A stretch of DNA of 6,516 nt from positions 1 through 6,516 of the forward strand of contig CALDIA010000093.1 in the NCBI GenBank assembly GCA_937901455.1. Direction: 5' to 3'. This DNA comes from an uncultured Bacteroidales bacterium. Lineage in GTDB: Bacteria > Bacteroidota > Bacteroidia > Bacteroidales > WCHB1-69. Position 1 is the first letter of the stretch, and each line of letters begins with the position of its first letter. Positions 1-5,715 of the stretch are shown here, piece after piece. A model generated the notes under the pieces. The model saw only the letters and a program-made list of their open reading frames with translations. It ran no database searches and had not been told where the DNA came from. Position numbers and translations under genes: made by a program.

Positions 1-719
1 ACTTCATATACTTGGCCAGGAGATTTCTGCGGCTTGGTGAAGGATTTCTTCACACGGGTCGGAGAACCCTTGAGACCCAAGCGGTTGGGTTCTACGTCGA
101 TCTTGTCGGCGCTCCAGATTTCCACCTCCTTGTCGAAAGCCTCCATGATGCCTTTCACGCTCATGTAGCGGGGCTGGTTGGCGGTGGCGAGCACGGTGAG
201 GACGCATGGTGTGGGAACCTCGAGAATCTGATAACCCTCTTCGGTTTCTTTCTTCACAGTGCAAAGACCATTATTGTATTTGAGATCCACGGTGTAAGAA
301 ACCTGCGGAAGTCCCAGATGCTCTGCCATTTCTGGAGCCACCTGCGCGGTGTCGCCGTCAATAGCCTGGCGACCGGCGATGATCAGGTCATAGTCAAGGG
401 TTTTGATAGCACCAGCCAAAGCGTAAGAGGTGGCCAACGTGTCGGCACCCGCAAACTTACGGTCGGTAAGCAGGATGGCACGGTCGGCACCCATGGCAAA
501 GGCCTCGCGGAGGATAGCATCGGCTTGCGGAGGCCCCATGGTAATGACGGTGATGTTCGCACCGTATTGGTCTTTCAGACGGAGAGCCATCTCAAGGCCG
601 CCCTTGTCATCGGGATTCATGATGCTAGGCACACCGTCGCGAATCAATGTCCCTGTCTCGGGATTGATCTTAATTTCGTTCGTGTTAGGAACTTGTTTGA
701 TACAAACTACAATGTTCAT
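1..719 (-). CDS. etfB: Electron transfer flavoprotein subunit beta (partial, C-terminus beyond left edge)
   Basis: Beta subunit of the cytoplasmic heterodimeric Etf, which carries electrons for acyl-CoA dehydrogenases. Translating leftward from the ATG at 717-719 gives 239 residues with no stop before the window edge, so the gene is 3'-truncated by the window, not broken. The N-terminus MNIVVCIKQVPNTNE is typical of EtfB. Residues 34-38 read MNPDD, and residues 116-129 read GRQAIDGDTAQVAP, the nucleotide/flavin loop. This loop resembles that of clostridial and other bifurcating Etfs, where beta binds FAD, more than the AMP-binding mitochondrial type. The stretch GLKGSPTRVKKSFTK (215-229) is the usual late segment, so perhaps 20-50 residues are missing. 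EtfA would be expected just beyond the edge (inference). The partner is probably the Bcd encoded at 3692-4831, although another operon lies between them. Family assignment is very secure; bifurcation is inferred from motif resemblance. Confidence 0.96.
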   Translation of the reverse strand, partial: MNIVVCIKQVPNTNEIKINPETGTLIRDGVPSIMNPDDKGGLEMALRLKDQYGANITVITMGPPQADAILREAFAMGADRAILLTDRKFAGADTLATSYALAGAIKTLDYDLIIAGRQAIDGDTAQVAPEMAEHLGLPQVSYTVDLKYNNGLCTVKKETEEGYQILEVPTPCVLTVLATANQPRYMSVKGIMEAFDKEVEIWSADKIDVEPNRLGLKGSPTRVKKSFTKPQKSPGQVYE

Positions 720-774
720 ACTTTAGTTATTTAATTACGATTTTCAGATAATATCCAAATATAAAACAAGGCCG

Positions 775-805
775 CAAATATATGAAATTTTAGGATATGA
801 ACAAC
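775..805 (-). promoter_or_regulatory. Probable promoter of etfB
   Basis: On the minus strand, TATATTTG at 775-782 matches the Bacteroidetes -7 element TAnnTTTG exactly. GTTG at 802-805 supplies the -33 TTG, with a 19 nt spacer, which is the usual distance. Transcription would begin near 768 and leave a leader of roughly 50 nt before the etfB ATG. A second identical TATATTTG lies 19 nt downstream at 756-763, with the weaker -33 candidate TTTC at 784-787 and a 20 nt spacer. Either or both may be used. The site lies downstream of the lipoprotein terminator, so etfB should start its own transcript. Confidence 0.6.
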
Positions 806-875
806 GGGGAAAATTGCGGACGGAACCATCCATTTTTTTGTCCGAACGCCCTGACATGACATGTGCTGTAGTAGC

Positions 876-912
876 AAAAAAAAGAGTTCTGCAACATCAC
901 GCAGAACTCTTT
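876..912 (-). terminator. Intrinsic terminator after the sigma-factor/lipoprotein operon
   Basis: A perfect 12 bp inverted repeat (AAAGAGTTCTGC at 881-892 and GCAGAACTCTTT at 901-912) encloses an 8 nt loop. On the minus strand it runs into T residues down to position 876, giving an uninterrupted run of eight T. It begins 23 nt past the stop codon of the lipoprotein gene at 936. This is a classic Rho-independent terminator for leftward transcription and separates that operon from etfB. Confidence 0.92.
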
Positions 913-935
913 ATGCTCATCAATAGGGAAACCAT

Positions 936-1865
936 TTAGAACCAAGGGAAAAACCAGTCTATAAAGGAGCCTTCCTGTATGTGTTCGTCCATATTTTGTG
1001 GTTCGGGCAAGACCCATTCCTCTTCCACATCATGCATGATAATGGTGGCATTTTGTTTCCCGCCTTTTGCGTAAAAGAGGGCTTTCAGATTCTCCTCCTC
1101 CGTATAATTTTCGGGAACCGTGTCCCAATCCGCTATGATTTTCAACGTCAAATCCCCGGAATCCCACAGATTATGAAGGTCCATGCCTTTGAAATCCCGT
1201 ATATAGGCATCCTTGACCGTGAACGACTGGCAGTAATAGGTCTCCTTGTCCTGGTTCCTCATAGCCAAAAAGTGGTAGGCACCCTCCCCTGCCAGCGTGA
1301 AATCCTGTCCTGTCAGCGAGGCAGGCACGGAATTGTCGGAAAATGTAAGTTCCAATTTGGTGAACCACGGGAAATAGTCGGGGTGCTCTGCCCAAAGGGG
1401 CTGGGCATGAATTATCCAGGTGTTGCTGCCGTTCAGTCGGGATAACATTATGGAACACGAGTTCAAATAGGTGGTATGGAACGGAGTGCTCGAATAGGCA
1501 ATGGTGTCCCAGCCGATCTGCCAACCGACATTGGGGCGATTCAGCGTGTAGTTGCCATGGGTGTTGATGCCGAAAATCCTGCGCCCGTTCAAATAGAAAA
1601 ACCACCTGCTATCTGGACTTTCCTGAATCTCATAATTCGGAAAATAGAGATTCTTGATGCTGTCTTTTTGATCGTCCGGGGCATTCAACCACGTATTGAA
1701 CTTGAATGCCACATCGGGACAGCGCATGAGCACCTCTTCGGTGGCATCCAGCCAATAGGCGGCGGCAGAGGCGCCCTTGCCATTCTTCTGATCGTTTTGT
1801 TCCACTTTACAACCACATAGCAATACCGTGATTGACAAGATGATGATAAAATGTATTCTTTTCAT
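936..1865 (-). CDS. Trp-rich lipoprotein of unknown function
   Basis: Predicted 309-residue lipoprotein that I do not recognise. Residues 1-18 form a signal peptide: basic MKR, then the hydrophobic run IHFIIILSITVLL. The lipobox LCGC spans residues 16-19, so Cys19 would be lipidated. The next residues (KVEQND) are polar and mildly acidic, compatible with onward export to the outer membrane in Bacteroidetes, but this is inference. The mature part has 13 Trp in 309 residues and many Tyr and Phe, alternates short beta-like stretches with acidic loops, and ends in the aromatic tail DWFFPWF. No catalytic motif is visible. The start ATG at 1863-1865 is the only one that includes the signal peptide. 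It lies 21 nt after the stop of the beta-barrel gene and is followed by a strong terminator, so it is the last gene of the sigma-factor operon. It may be a target or sensory partner of that system, which is inferred only from position. Confidence 0.85.
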   Translation of the reverse strand: MKRIHFIIILSITVLLCGCKVEQNDQKNGKGASAAAYWLDATEEVLMRCPDVAFKFNTWLNAPDDQKDSIKNLYFPNYEIQESPDSRWFFYLNGRRIFGINTHGNYTLNRPNVGWQIGWDTIAYSSTPFHTTYLNSCSIMLSRLNGSNTWIIHAQPLWAEHPDYFPWFTKLELTFSDNSVPASLTGQDFTLAGEGAYHFLAMRNQDKETYYCQSFTVKDAYIRDFKGMDLHNLWDSGDLTLKIIADWDTVPENYTEEENLKALFYAKGGKQNATIIMHDVEEEWVLPEPQNMDEHIQEGSFIDWFFPWF

Positions 1866-1886
1866 GATAGTTCAATTTTTCTCTTA

Positions 1887-3014
1887 TTATTTCTTGGCAT
1901 TGAAACGGAAACCGACACCGGCATTCACGTAACCTCCTTTGTATCCACAACCCAATTCGGCAAAACCGAACCACCGCTGGCTTCCAGCCGATAGGCCCAA
2001 AAGGGTGAGTTGAAAAGCGATATGGTTGTTGTGGGCCTTGTAGTCAGGATAGCTTTTACTGTATTCCAAGGCGACACCGCCGGCGATTCCGCTGTACAAG
2101 GTGAAATGCTCCCGGTTCAGATACGAGAACCGGACTGCCGGCATGATGGAGATGAAGTGGTCGCGGTAATCGCCCACCTTCTGATCCGTGTAGTTGTCTT
2201 TGAAAGAGCCAAAAAAGCCGCAATAGCTCACATCTCCGCCTACCCACAGCCATTTCAGCACGCGAAAGCGGTAGCCCAAAGCGATGGGACATGTGGTATA
2301 TACATTTCCGAAATAGGATCGGTTTTGCAGCCACACCTCCGGGAAGTAGTTGGGTGTGGTTCCTGCTCTGTTTCTGAAATAATTAATTCTGGCAGGGTCG
2401 CCCACCCCGAGGGTGAACTCGTGCCGTTTGAATTGTGTTTTCCAGCTTTGGTCTTTTGGCGAAGAAGTCACCGTCTCTGTTTTGTTTGGGGCTTGATAGC
2501 CCGCCGTGTCAACCTGTGCCGGCGCAGCGGTATCCATCGCCAGAACCATCATGGCTGCCAGTCCGATATTTTTGATGCTGTCCATATTGGATGATTTTTT
2601 GTGTTCATCATCAAAGACGATGTTCTCATCAAAGGTGACATTTGTGGAAGAAAAATCTTTTGTCTCAACGGGGGCGTTGTTAGTTTCTGCCATTTGTGGA
2701 GACACATCAGGAATGGTCTCCATAGTATCGCAAGCCGAGGTGGCCTGTTGCTCCATCGGAGACGGCGTCTTGGCCGGAGAGGGACGCAGCACCTGCCAGG
2801 CGATGACGCCCCCGATCAGACCGATGGCCGCAACGATGAGGTAGAGAGCCTTGCGCGTCGTAGCGGTTGCTCCCAATTTGGAAGAAGTGTTGGATGGGGG
2901 CGAAATAACCGTGCCCCCAGACTTTGAGGCCTCTATGCCATAGTCTGACAACATCGAACGGTAGAAGCGGTCGAGTTGACGGGTGTTGCCCTTGATGGTT
3001 TTTCGTAAAAACAT
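1887..3014 (-). CDS. Membrane-anchored outer-membrane beta-barrel protein, putative anti-sigma factor
   Basis: A 375-residue composite protein. Residues 1-53 form a short basic, presumably cytoplasmic, segment (MFLRKTIKGNTRQLDRFYRS). Residues about 55-76 are a transmembrane helix (ALYLIVAAIGLIGGVIAWQV). Residues 77-143 are a Pro/Thr/acid-rich linker. Residues 144-166 look like a second, cleavable signal peptide ending in APA before Gln167. Residues about 195-375 are a predicted beta-barrel of roughly eight strands, with motifs such as MPAVRFSYLNREHFTLYSG (291-309) and WFGFAELG (348-355), ending GYVNAGVGFRF plus NAKK. These motifs match, from memory, Bacteroidales beta-barrel proteins found next to ECF sigma factors. 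The gene begins 3 nt after the sigma-factor stop, so translation is probably coupled. By position and topology the N-terminus is the likely sigma-binding part, but no anti-sigma motif such as FecR or zinc-binding HxxxCxxC is visible. An alternative is two proteins, with the barrel translated from the internal Met144. Confidence 0.82.
   Translation of the reverse strand: MFLRKTIKGNTRQLDRFYRSMLSDYGIEASKSGGTVISPPSNTSSKLGATATTRKALYLIVAAIGLIGGVIAWQVLRPSPAKTPSPMEQQATSACDTMETIPDVSPQMAETNNAPVETKDFSSTNVTFDENIVFDDEHKKSSNMDSIKNIGLAAMMVLAMDTAAPAQVDTAGYQAPNKTETVTSSPKDQSWKTQFKRHEFTLGVGDPARINYFRNRAGTTPNYFPEVWLQNRSYFGNVYTTCPIALGYRFRVLKWLWVGGDVSYCGFFGSFKDNYTDQKVGDYRDHFISIMPAVRFSYLNREHFTLYSGIAGGVALEYSKSYPDYKAHNNHIAFQLTLLGLSAGSQRWFGFAELGCGYKGGYVNAGVGFRFNAKK
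2514..2585 (-). other. Internal signal-peptide-like segment and possible second start within the anchor/barrel gene
   Basis: Codon 144 of the 375-residue frame is ATG (2583-2585). The encoded segment begins MDSIKNIGLAAMMVLAMDTA and continues APAQ. It has one Lys near its start, an 11-residue hydrophobic core (150-160) and an A-P-A motif before Gln167, the layout of a signal peptidase I substrate. The upstream DNA on the coding strand is A-rich (ACAAAAAATCATCCAAT), which would suit Bacteroidetes initiation. No TAnnTTTG box was found upstream. Translation from here would give a 232-residue exported barrel without the inner-membrane anchor. Confidence 0.5.
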
Positions 3015-3017
3015 AGT

Positions 3018-3539
3018 CTAACTTTTTCTTATTGTTTTCATCACTTCGTGTTTGTTGGCAAGCATCTTACCCAACCGTGTGCGCGCCCGGTGGTGTAACT
3101 GCTTGGAATAATCAACGGAGATGTTCAACAAGGCTGCAATGCGCTTGTGGGAATAACCCTCTATGGCGTAAAGGTTGAAGACCGTGCGCTGCAACTCGGG
3201 AAGCTGTCGGATGGTCTCCGCAAGTTCATCCGCCGTAATGTCTTTCACCCACAGGACAACATCTTCCGCGTCCTCTTCCTCGGCGAGTTCTTCCGGAAGA
3301 GGAATGAAATTGGTCTGCTGACGCAAATAATCTATGCATTGGTTCACCGCTATGCGTTTCAGCCAAGCGTCAAAATTGCGTACAACCCTGATTGTGTGAA
3401 TCTTTTCCATTGCCTTGAGAAAAATGTCATGGGCAAGGTCTTCCGCTACGGAACGGTCACCCACATAAAGGTAAGAGAGTCCGGTGATGCGGCCGATGTT
3501 GCGTCTGTACTGGTTTTCCCAAAAAGATTCGTTATCCAT
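3018..3539 (-). CDS. ECF-family RNA polymerase sigma-70 factor
   Basis: A 173-residue alternative sigma factor with region 2 and region 4 only, the normal ECF size. Region 2 spans about residues 6-75, including GDRSVAEDLAHDIFLKAMEK (core-binding helix) and FDAWLKRIAVNQCIDYLRQQ (-10 recognition). A short acidic linker (EELAEEEDAED, 83-93) follows. Region 4 spans about 108-160 with LPELQRTVFNLYAIEGYSHK and the helix-turn-helix RIAALLNISVDYSKQLHHRA, which reads the -35. The start ATG at 3537-3539 is required because the next Met (residue 44) would delete much of region 2. It is the first gene of a three-gene operon, 3 nt ahead of the membrane-anchored barrel protein that probably holds it inactive. 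Its target promoters cannot be read from this window; autoregulation is likely for the family but no convincing promoter was found upstream. Assignment to the family is secure; the stimulus is unknown. Confidence 0.95.
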   Translation of the reverse strand: MDNESFWENQYRRNIGRITGLSYLYVGDRSVAEDLAHDIFLKAMEKIHTIRVVRNFDAWLKRIAVNQCIDYLRQQTNFIPLPEELAEEEDAEDVVLWVKDITADELAETIRQLPELQRTVFNLYAIEGYSHKRIAALLNISVDYSKQLHHRARTRLGKMLANKHEVMKTIRKS

Positions 3540-3632
3540 ACAAATTTATTACACCAAGTTGCGACATCTCATACAACCATAAGACGAGAATGAATAAAAA
3601 GGTGACAGCTGCGGATTGATTTTCTCTTTACA

Positions 3633-3668
3633 AATACAGGGGCAAACCATGAAGGTCGCCCCTGTATT
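3633..3668 (-). terminator. Probable intrinsic terminator after butyryl-CoA dehydrogenase
   Basis: A perfect 11 bp inverted repeat (AATACAGGGGC at 3633-3643, GCCCCTGTATT at 3658-3668) with a 14 nt loop lies 23 nt past the bcd stop on the minus strand. The T tract after the stem is short (TATTTGT), so it is weaker than the one at 876-912. It would limit leftward read-through from bcd into the sigma-factor gene, whose start is about 95 nt further on. Confidence 0.6.
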
Positions 3669-3691
3669 CCATATGTGGTAAGTATCATCGT

Positions 3692-4831
3692 CTATTTGAA
3701 GAGGTTGCCAGCGATGACCATGCGTTGCACTTCGGAGGTGCCTTCGTAGATCTCGGTGATCTTGGCATCGCGCATCATGCGCTCCACCGGGTACTCGCGG
3801 GTGTAGCCGTATCCACCGTGGAACTGCACGGCCTTGGTCGTGACCTCCATGGCGGTCTCGGCGGCGAACAGCTTGCAGCGGGCGGCCTCGACGGCGTAGG
3901 GCTTGTGTATATCCTTGTTGTAGGAAGCCTCGCGCACTAAGAGGCGGGCAGCCTGGATTTTGGCGTCCAGGTTGGCTAACTGGAACTGCGTGTTCTGGAA
4001 GGCGGCGATGGGACGACCAAACTGTTTGCGTTCCTTGACGTACTTGACCGTCTCATCCAAAGCGCCTTGGGCAATGCCGAGAGCCTGCGCGGCGATACCG
4101 ATACGGCCGCCGTTCAGCGTGTTCATGGCGATTTTGAAGCCCTTGCCTTGCTCGCCAAGGAGGTTTTCCTTCGGGATGCGGCAGTTTTCAAAAATCAGCT
4201 CACAGGTGGCGGAACCGCGGATACCCATCTTCTTCTCCTTCTTGCCAATAGAGAAACCGGGGGTGCCCTTCTCCACGATGAAAGCGGAGATGCCCTTGGT
4301 GCCCAGCTCCTTGTTAGTCATGGCCATTACTACATACACGTGCGCATAACCAGCGTTTGTAATGAAAATCTTAGTGCCGTTGAGCACCCATTCGTCACCG
4401 TCCAGCACAGCAGTCGTCTGCTGCATGGCAGCATCCGTGCCGGCGTTGGGCTCCGTGAGACCGAAAGCGCCGATCCATTCGCCGGCAGCCAACTTCGGCA
4501 CATATTTCTGTTTCTGTTCTTCTGTTCCGTATTCGAGTATCGGGTTAATACAGAGTGATGTGTGTGCCGACACGATGACACCGGTGGTAGCGCATACACG
4601 GGAGAGTTCCTCCACGGCCATCGAATACATCTGGTTGGTGCCACCTTGTCCACCGTATTCCACTGGCACCGGGATGCCCATGATACCTATCTTGGCCATT
4701 TTCTCGACCGTTTCCATCGGAAAACGCTCCTGCTCATCCACTTCTGCTGCGAGCGGCTTGACCTCGTTCTCCGCGAACTCGCGGATCATCTGCAAGAAGA
4801 GTTCTTCTCTTTTATTTAAGCTGAAATCCAT
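3692..4831 (-). CDS. bcd: Short-chain acyl-CoA dehydrogenase, probably butyryl-CoA dehydrogenase
   Basis: FAD-dependent cytoplasmic enzyme that interconverts butyryl-CoA and crotonyl-CoA with Etf as electron partner. The 379-residue length is standard for the family and the sequence is intact. Residues 1-115 form the N-terminal helical domain, about 120-230 the middle beta domain with the signature GAFGLTEPNAGTDA (121-134) and FITNAG (156-161), and 231-379 the C-terminal helical domain with QFHGGYGYTREYPVERMMRD (336-355). Glu363 in TEIYEGTSEVQR is the expected catalytic base, at the position used by short-chain and butyryl-CoA dehydrogenases. The start ATG at 4829-4831 gives the usual MDFSLNKREELFLQMIREF opening. 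It follows the CoA-transferase gene by 57 nt on the same strand, with no clear promoter in the gap, so the two are probably co-transcribed. Substrate chain length is inferred from overall similarity and from the neighbouring crotonase and etfB; reduction of crotonyl-CoA during butyrate formation is the likely physiological direction. Confidence 0.94.
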   Translation of the reverse strand: MDFSLNKREELFLQMIREFAENEVKPLAAEVDEQERFPMETVEKMAKIGIMGIPVPVEYGGQGGTNQMYSMAVEELSRVCATTGVIVSAHTSLCINPILEYGTEEQKQKYVPKLAAGEWIGAFGLTEPNAGTDAAMQQTTAVLDGDEWVLNGTKIFITNAGYAHVYVVMAMTNKELGTKGISAFIVEKGTPGFSIGKKEKKMGIRGSATCELIFENCRIPKENLLGEQGKGFKIAMNTLNGGRIGIAAQALGIAQGALDETVKYVKERKQFGRPIAAFQNTQFQLANLDAKIQAARLLVREASYNKDIHKPYAVEAARCKLFAAETAMEVTTKAVQFHGGYGYTREYPVERMMRDAKITEIYEGTSEVQRMVIAGNLFK

Positions 4832-4888
4832 ATTATATTACTTGATATTTGACAATTTAATGAATTTAATACAATGGCTAATAGTCGA

Positions 4889-5548
4889 TTAATCAATCAC
4901 CATAGGTTTGAGGTCCGGAGAAACGATGAAGTCGGCCTCGGTGGCAGCCTTCACGTCCTCCACGGTGAAATCAGGATAAAGTTCCGTCAGGGTCAGACCT
5001 TCGGGTTTGAACTCCATCACGCACATTTCGGTGATAATCATGTTGACCTTACCTTTGGCGGTCAGGGGCAGATTGCATTTGTGCAGGATTTTGGGAGCGC
5101 CCTTCTGGGTGTGGATCATGGCAATAATGACCCGAGCATTGGTTAGCAAGTCCATGGCGCCACCCATGCCAGCCACCAGTTTGCCAGGCACCATCCAGTT
5201 TGCCAGGTCGGCGTTTTCATCCACCTGCATGGCACCTAAGACGGTAGCGTCCACATGGCCGCCGCGGATCAGGGCGAAAGAGTCGGCAGAGCTGAAAGAG
5301 GCTGCCCCCGGCAAAGCCGTGATGTAGCCGCCGCCGGAATTGGTCAAGAAGGGGTCTTCTTTACCCTCCTCTGGAGTCGGCCCGAAACCCAGCATTCCAT
5401 TCTCCGTTTGCAGAATAACGTTCACGCCCTTAGGGAGATAGTTTACAGCCATCGTGGGAAGGCCGATACCAAGGTTCACCACATCGCCATCGTGCAACTC
5501 CTTGGCTACACGTTTGGCAATAATCTGTTGCATTTGTTGTTTATCCAT
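4889..5548 (-). CDS. atoA: Family I (3-oxoacid type) CoA-transferase subunit B
   Basis: Catalytic beta subunit of a heteromeric CoA-transferase (AtoA/ScoB/CtfB type), acting in the cytoplasm to move CoA between an acyl-CoA and an acid such as acetoacetate, acetate or butyrate. The 219 residues are full length for this subunit. Key segments are GDVVNLGIGLPTM (21-33), QTENGMLGFGP (47-57) with Glu49 as the expected residue forming the glutamyl-CoA intermediate, NSGGGYITALPGAA (70-83), and ANWMVPGKLVAGMGGAMDLL (116-135). The matching subunit A, usually encoded directly upstream, is absent: this gene is the first after the divergent promoter region. bcd follows 57 nt downstream on the same strand. 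In this context butyryl-CoA:acetoacetate or butyryl-CoA:acetate transfer is likely, but specificity cannot be read from the sequence, and the atoA symbol is one of several used for the family. Confidence 0.93.
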   Translation of the reverse strand: MDKQQMQQIIAKRVAKELHDGDVVNLGIGLPTMAVNYLPKGVNVILQTENGMLGFGPTPEEGKEDPFLTNSGGGYITALPGAASFSSADSFALIRGGHVDATVLGAMQVDENADLANWMVPGKLVAGMGGAMDLLTNARVIIAMIHTQKGAPKILHKCNLPLTAKGKVNMIITEMCVMEFKPEGLTLTELYPDFTVEDVKAATEADFIVSPDLKPMVID

Positions 5549-5590
5549 ATCTTTAATTTTTAATAATTATAACCTTAATTTAAGAGCGGG

Positions 5591-5598
5591 CAAAGATA
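5591..5598 (-). promoter_or_regulatory. -7 box of the leftward promoter for CoA-transferase B and bcd
   Basis: TATCTTTG on the minus strand is an exact match to the Bacteroidetes -7 element TAnnTTTG. Transcription would start near 5584, leaving a leader of about 36 nt before the ATG at 5546-5548. No TTG or TTTG is found 19-21 nt upstream, so the -33 element is poor, and an activator may be needed or the -7 may act alone. Confidence 0.6.
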
Positions 5599-5609
5599 CA
5601 AAAAAAGTT

Positions 5610-5617
5610 TATCTTTG
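5610..5617 (+). promoter_or_regulatory. -7 box of the rightward crotonase promoter
   Basis: TATCTTTG on the plus strand, followed by CACC, is an exact TAnnTTTG match. Transcription would start near 5624, giving a leader of about 90 nt before the ATG at 5716. The expected -33 position (5587-5590) reads CGGG, so no standard -33 element is present. The box is the mirror image of the leftward -7 box at 5591-5598, and the two share DNA. Confidence 0.6.
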
Positions 5618-5634
5618 CACCCGACTTTTTTCAT

Positions 5635-5658
5635 GAATCGAAAAAGAATCCGATTCTT
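5635..5658. promoter_or_regulatory. Nested palindromes in the crotonase leader, possible operator
   Basis: AAGAATC at 5644-5650 and GATTCTT at 5652-5658 form a 15 bp palindrome around a single central C. A second inverted repeat, GAATCG at 5635-5640 and CGATTC at 5651-5656, overlaps it. Both lie just downstream of the predicted rightward start site, where a bound repressor would block crotonase transcription. As RNA the short palindrome would make only a weak five-pair hairpin, so a DNA operator is the likelier reading. It could also be chance in AT-rich DNA. Confidence 0.3.
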
Positions 5659-5715
5659 GAAAGAACGGGTTGTCATTTTTTTTCTAAATTATTATCAGTC
5701 CGAACAGAAACTATT

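Noticed and set aside
12..734. A 240-codon open frame on the + strand
   Set aside because: It is antisense to etfB, whose translation on the minus strand is unmistakable from 719 to the window edge. The + frame has no recognisable domain and is open because of the codon bias of the real gene.
854..864. Short palindrome ACATG-A-CATGT upstream of etfB
   Set aside because: Arms of only 5 bp, and about 50 bp beyond the best promoter candidate; easily chance.
790..1017. A 75-codon minus-strand frame over the lipoprotein 3' end and the terminator
   Set aside because: It overlaps the real lipoprotein gene in another frame and reads through the terminator hairpin; its product shows no recognisable feature.
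981..1445. A 154-codon + strand frame inside the lipoprotein gene
   Set aside because: It lies antisense to a gene with a clear signal peptide and lipobox, and has no promoter or domain of its own. Other long antisense frames in bcd, the CoA-transferase and crotonase were dropped for the same reason.
3541..3548. Exact TAnnTTTG match (TAAATTTG) just ahead of the sigma-factor ATG
   Set aside because: Transcription from it would begin inside the coding region, and no -33 TTG lies 19-21 nt upstream. A one-mismatch box TATGGTTG at 3574-3581 also lacks a -33 element, so no promoter was assigned to the sigma gene.
5176..5207. 13 bp direct repeat CCAGTTTGCCAGG at 5176-5188 and 5195-5207 within the CoA-transferase gene
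   Set aside because: The two copies are read in different frames and encode residues conserved in the family (LANW and PGKL), so coding constraint explains them without a regulatory or repeat-element role.
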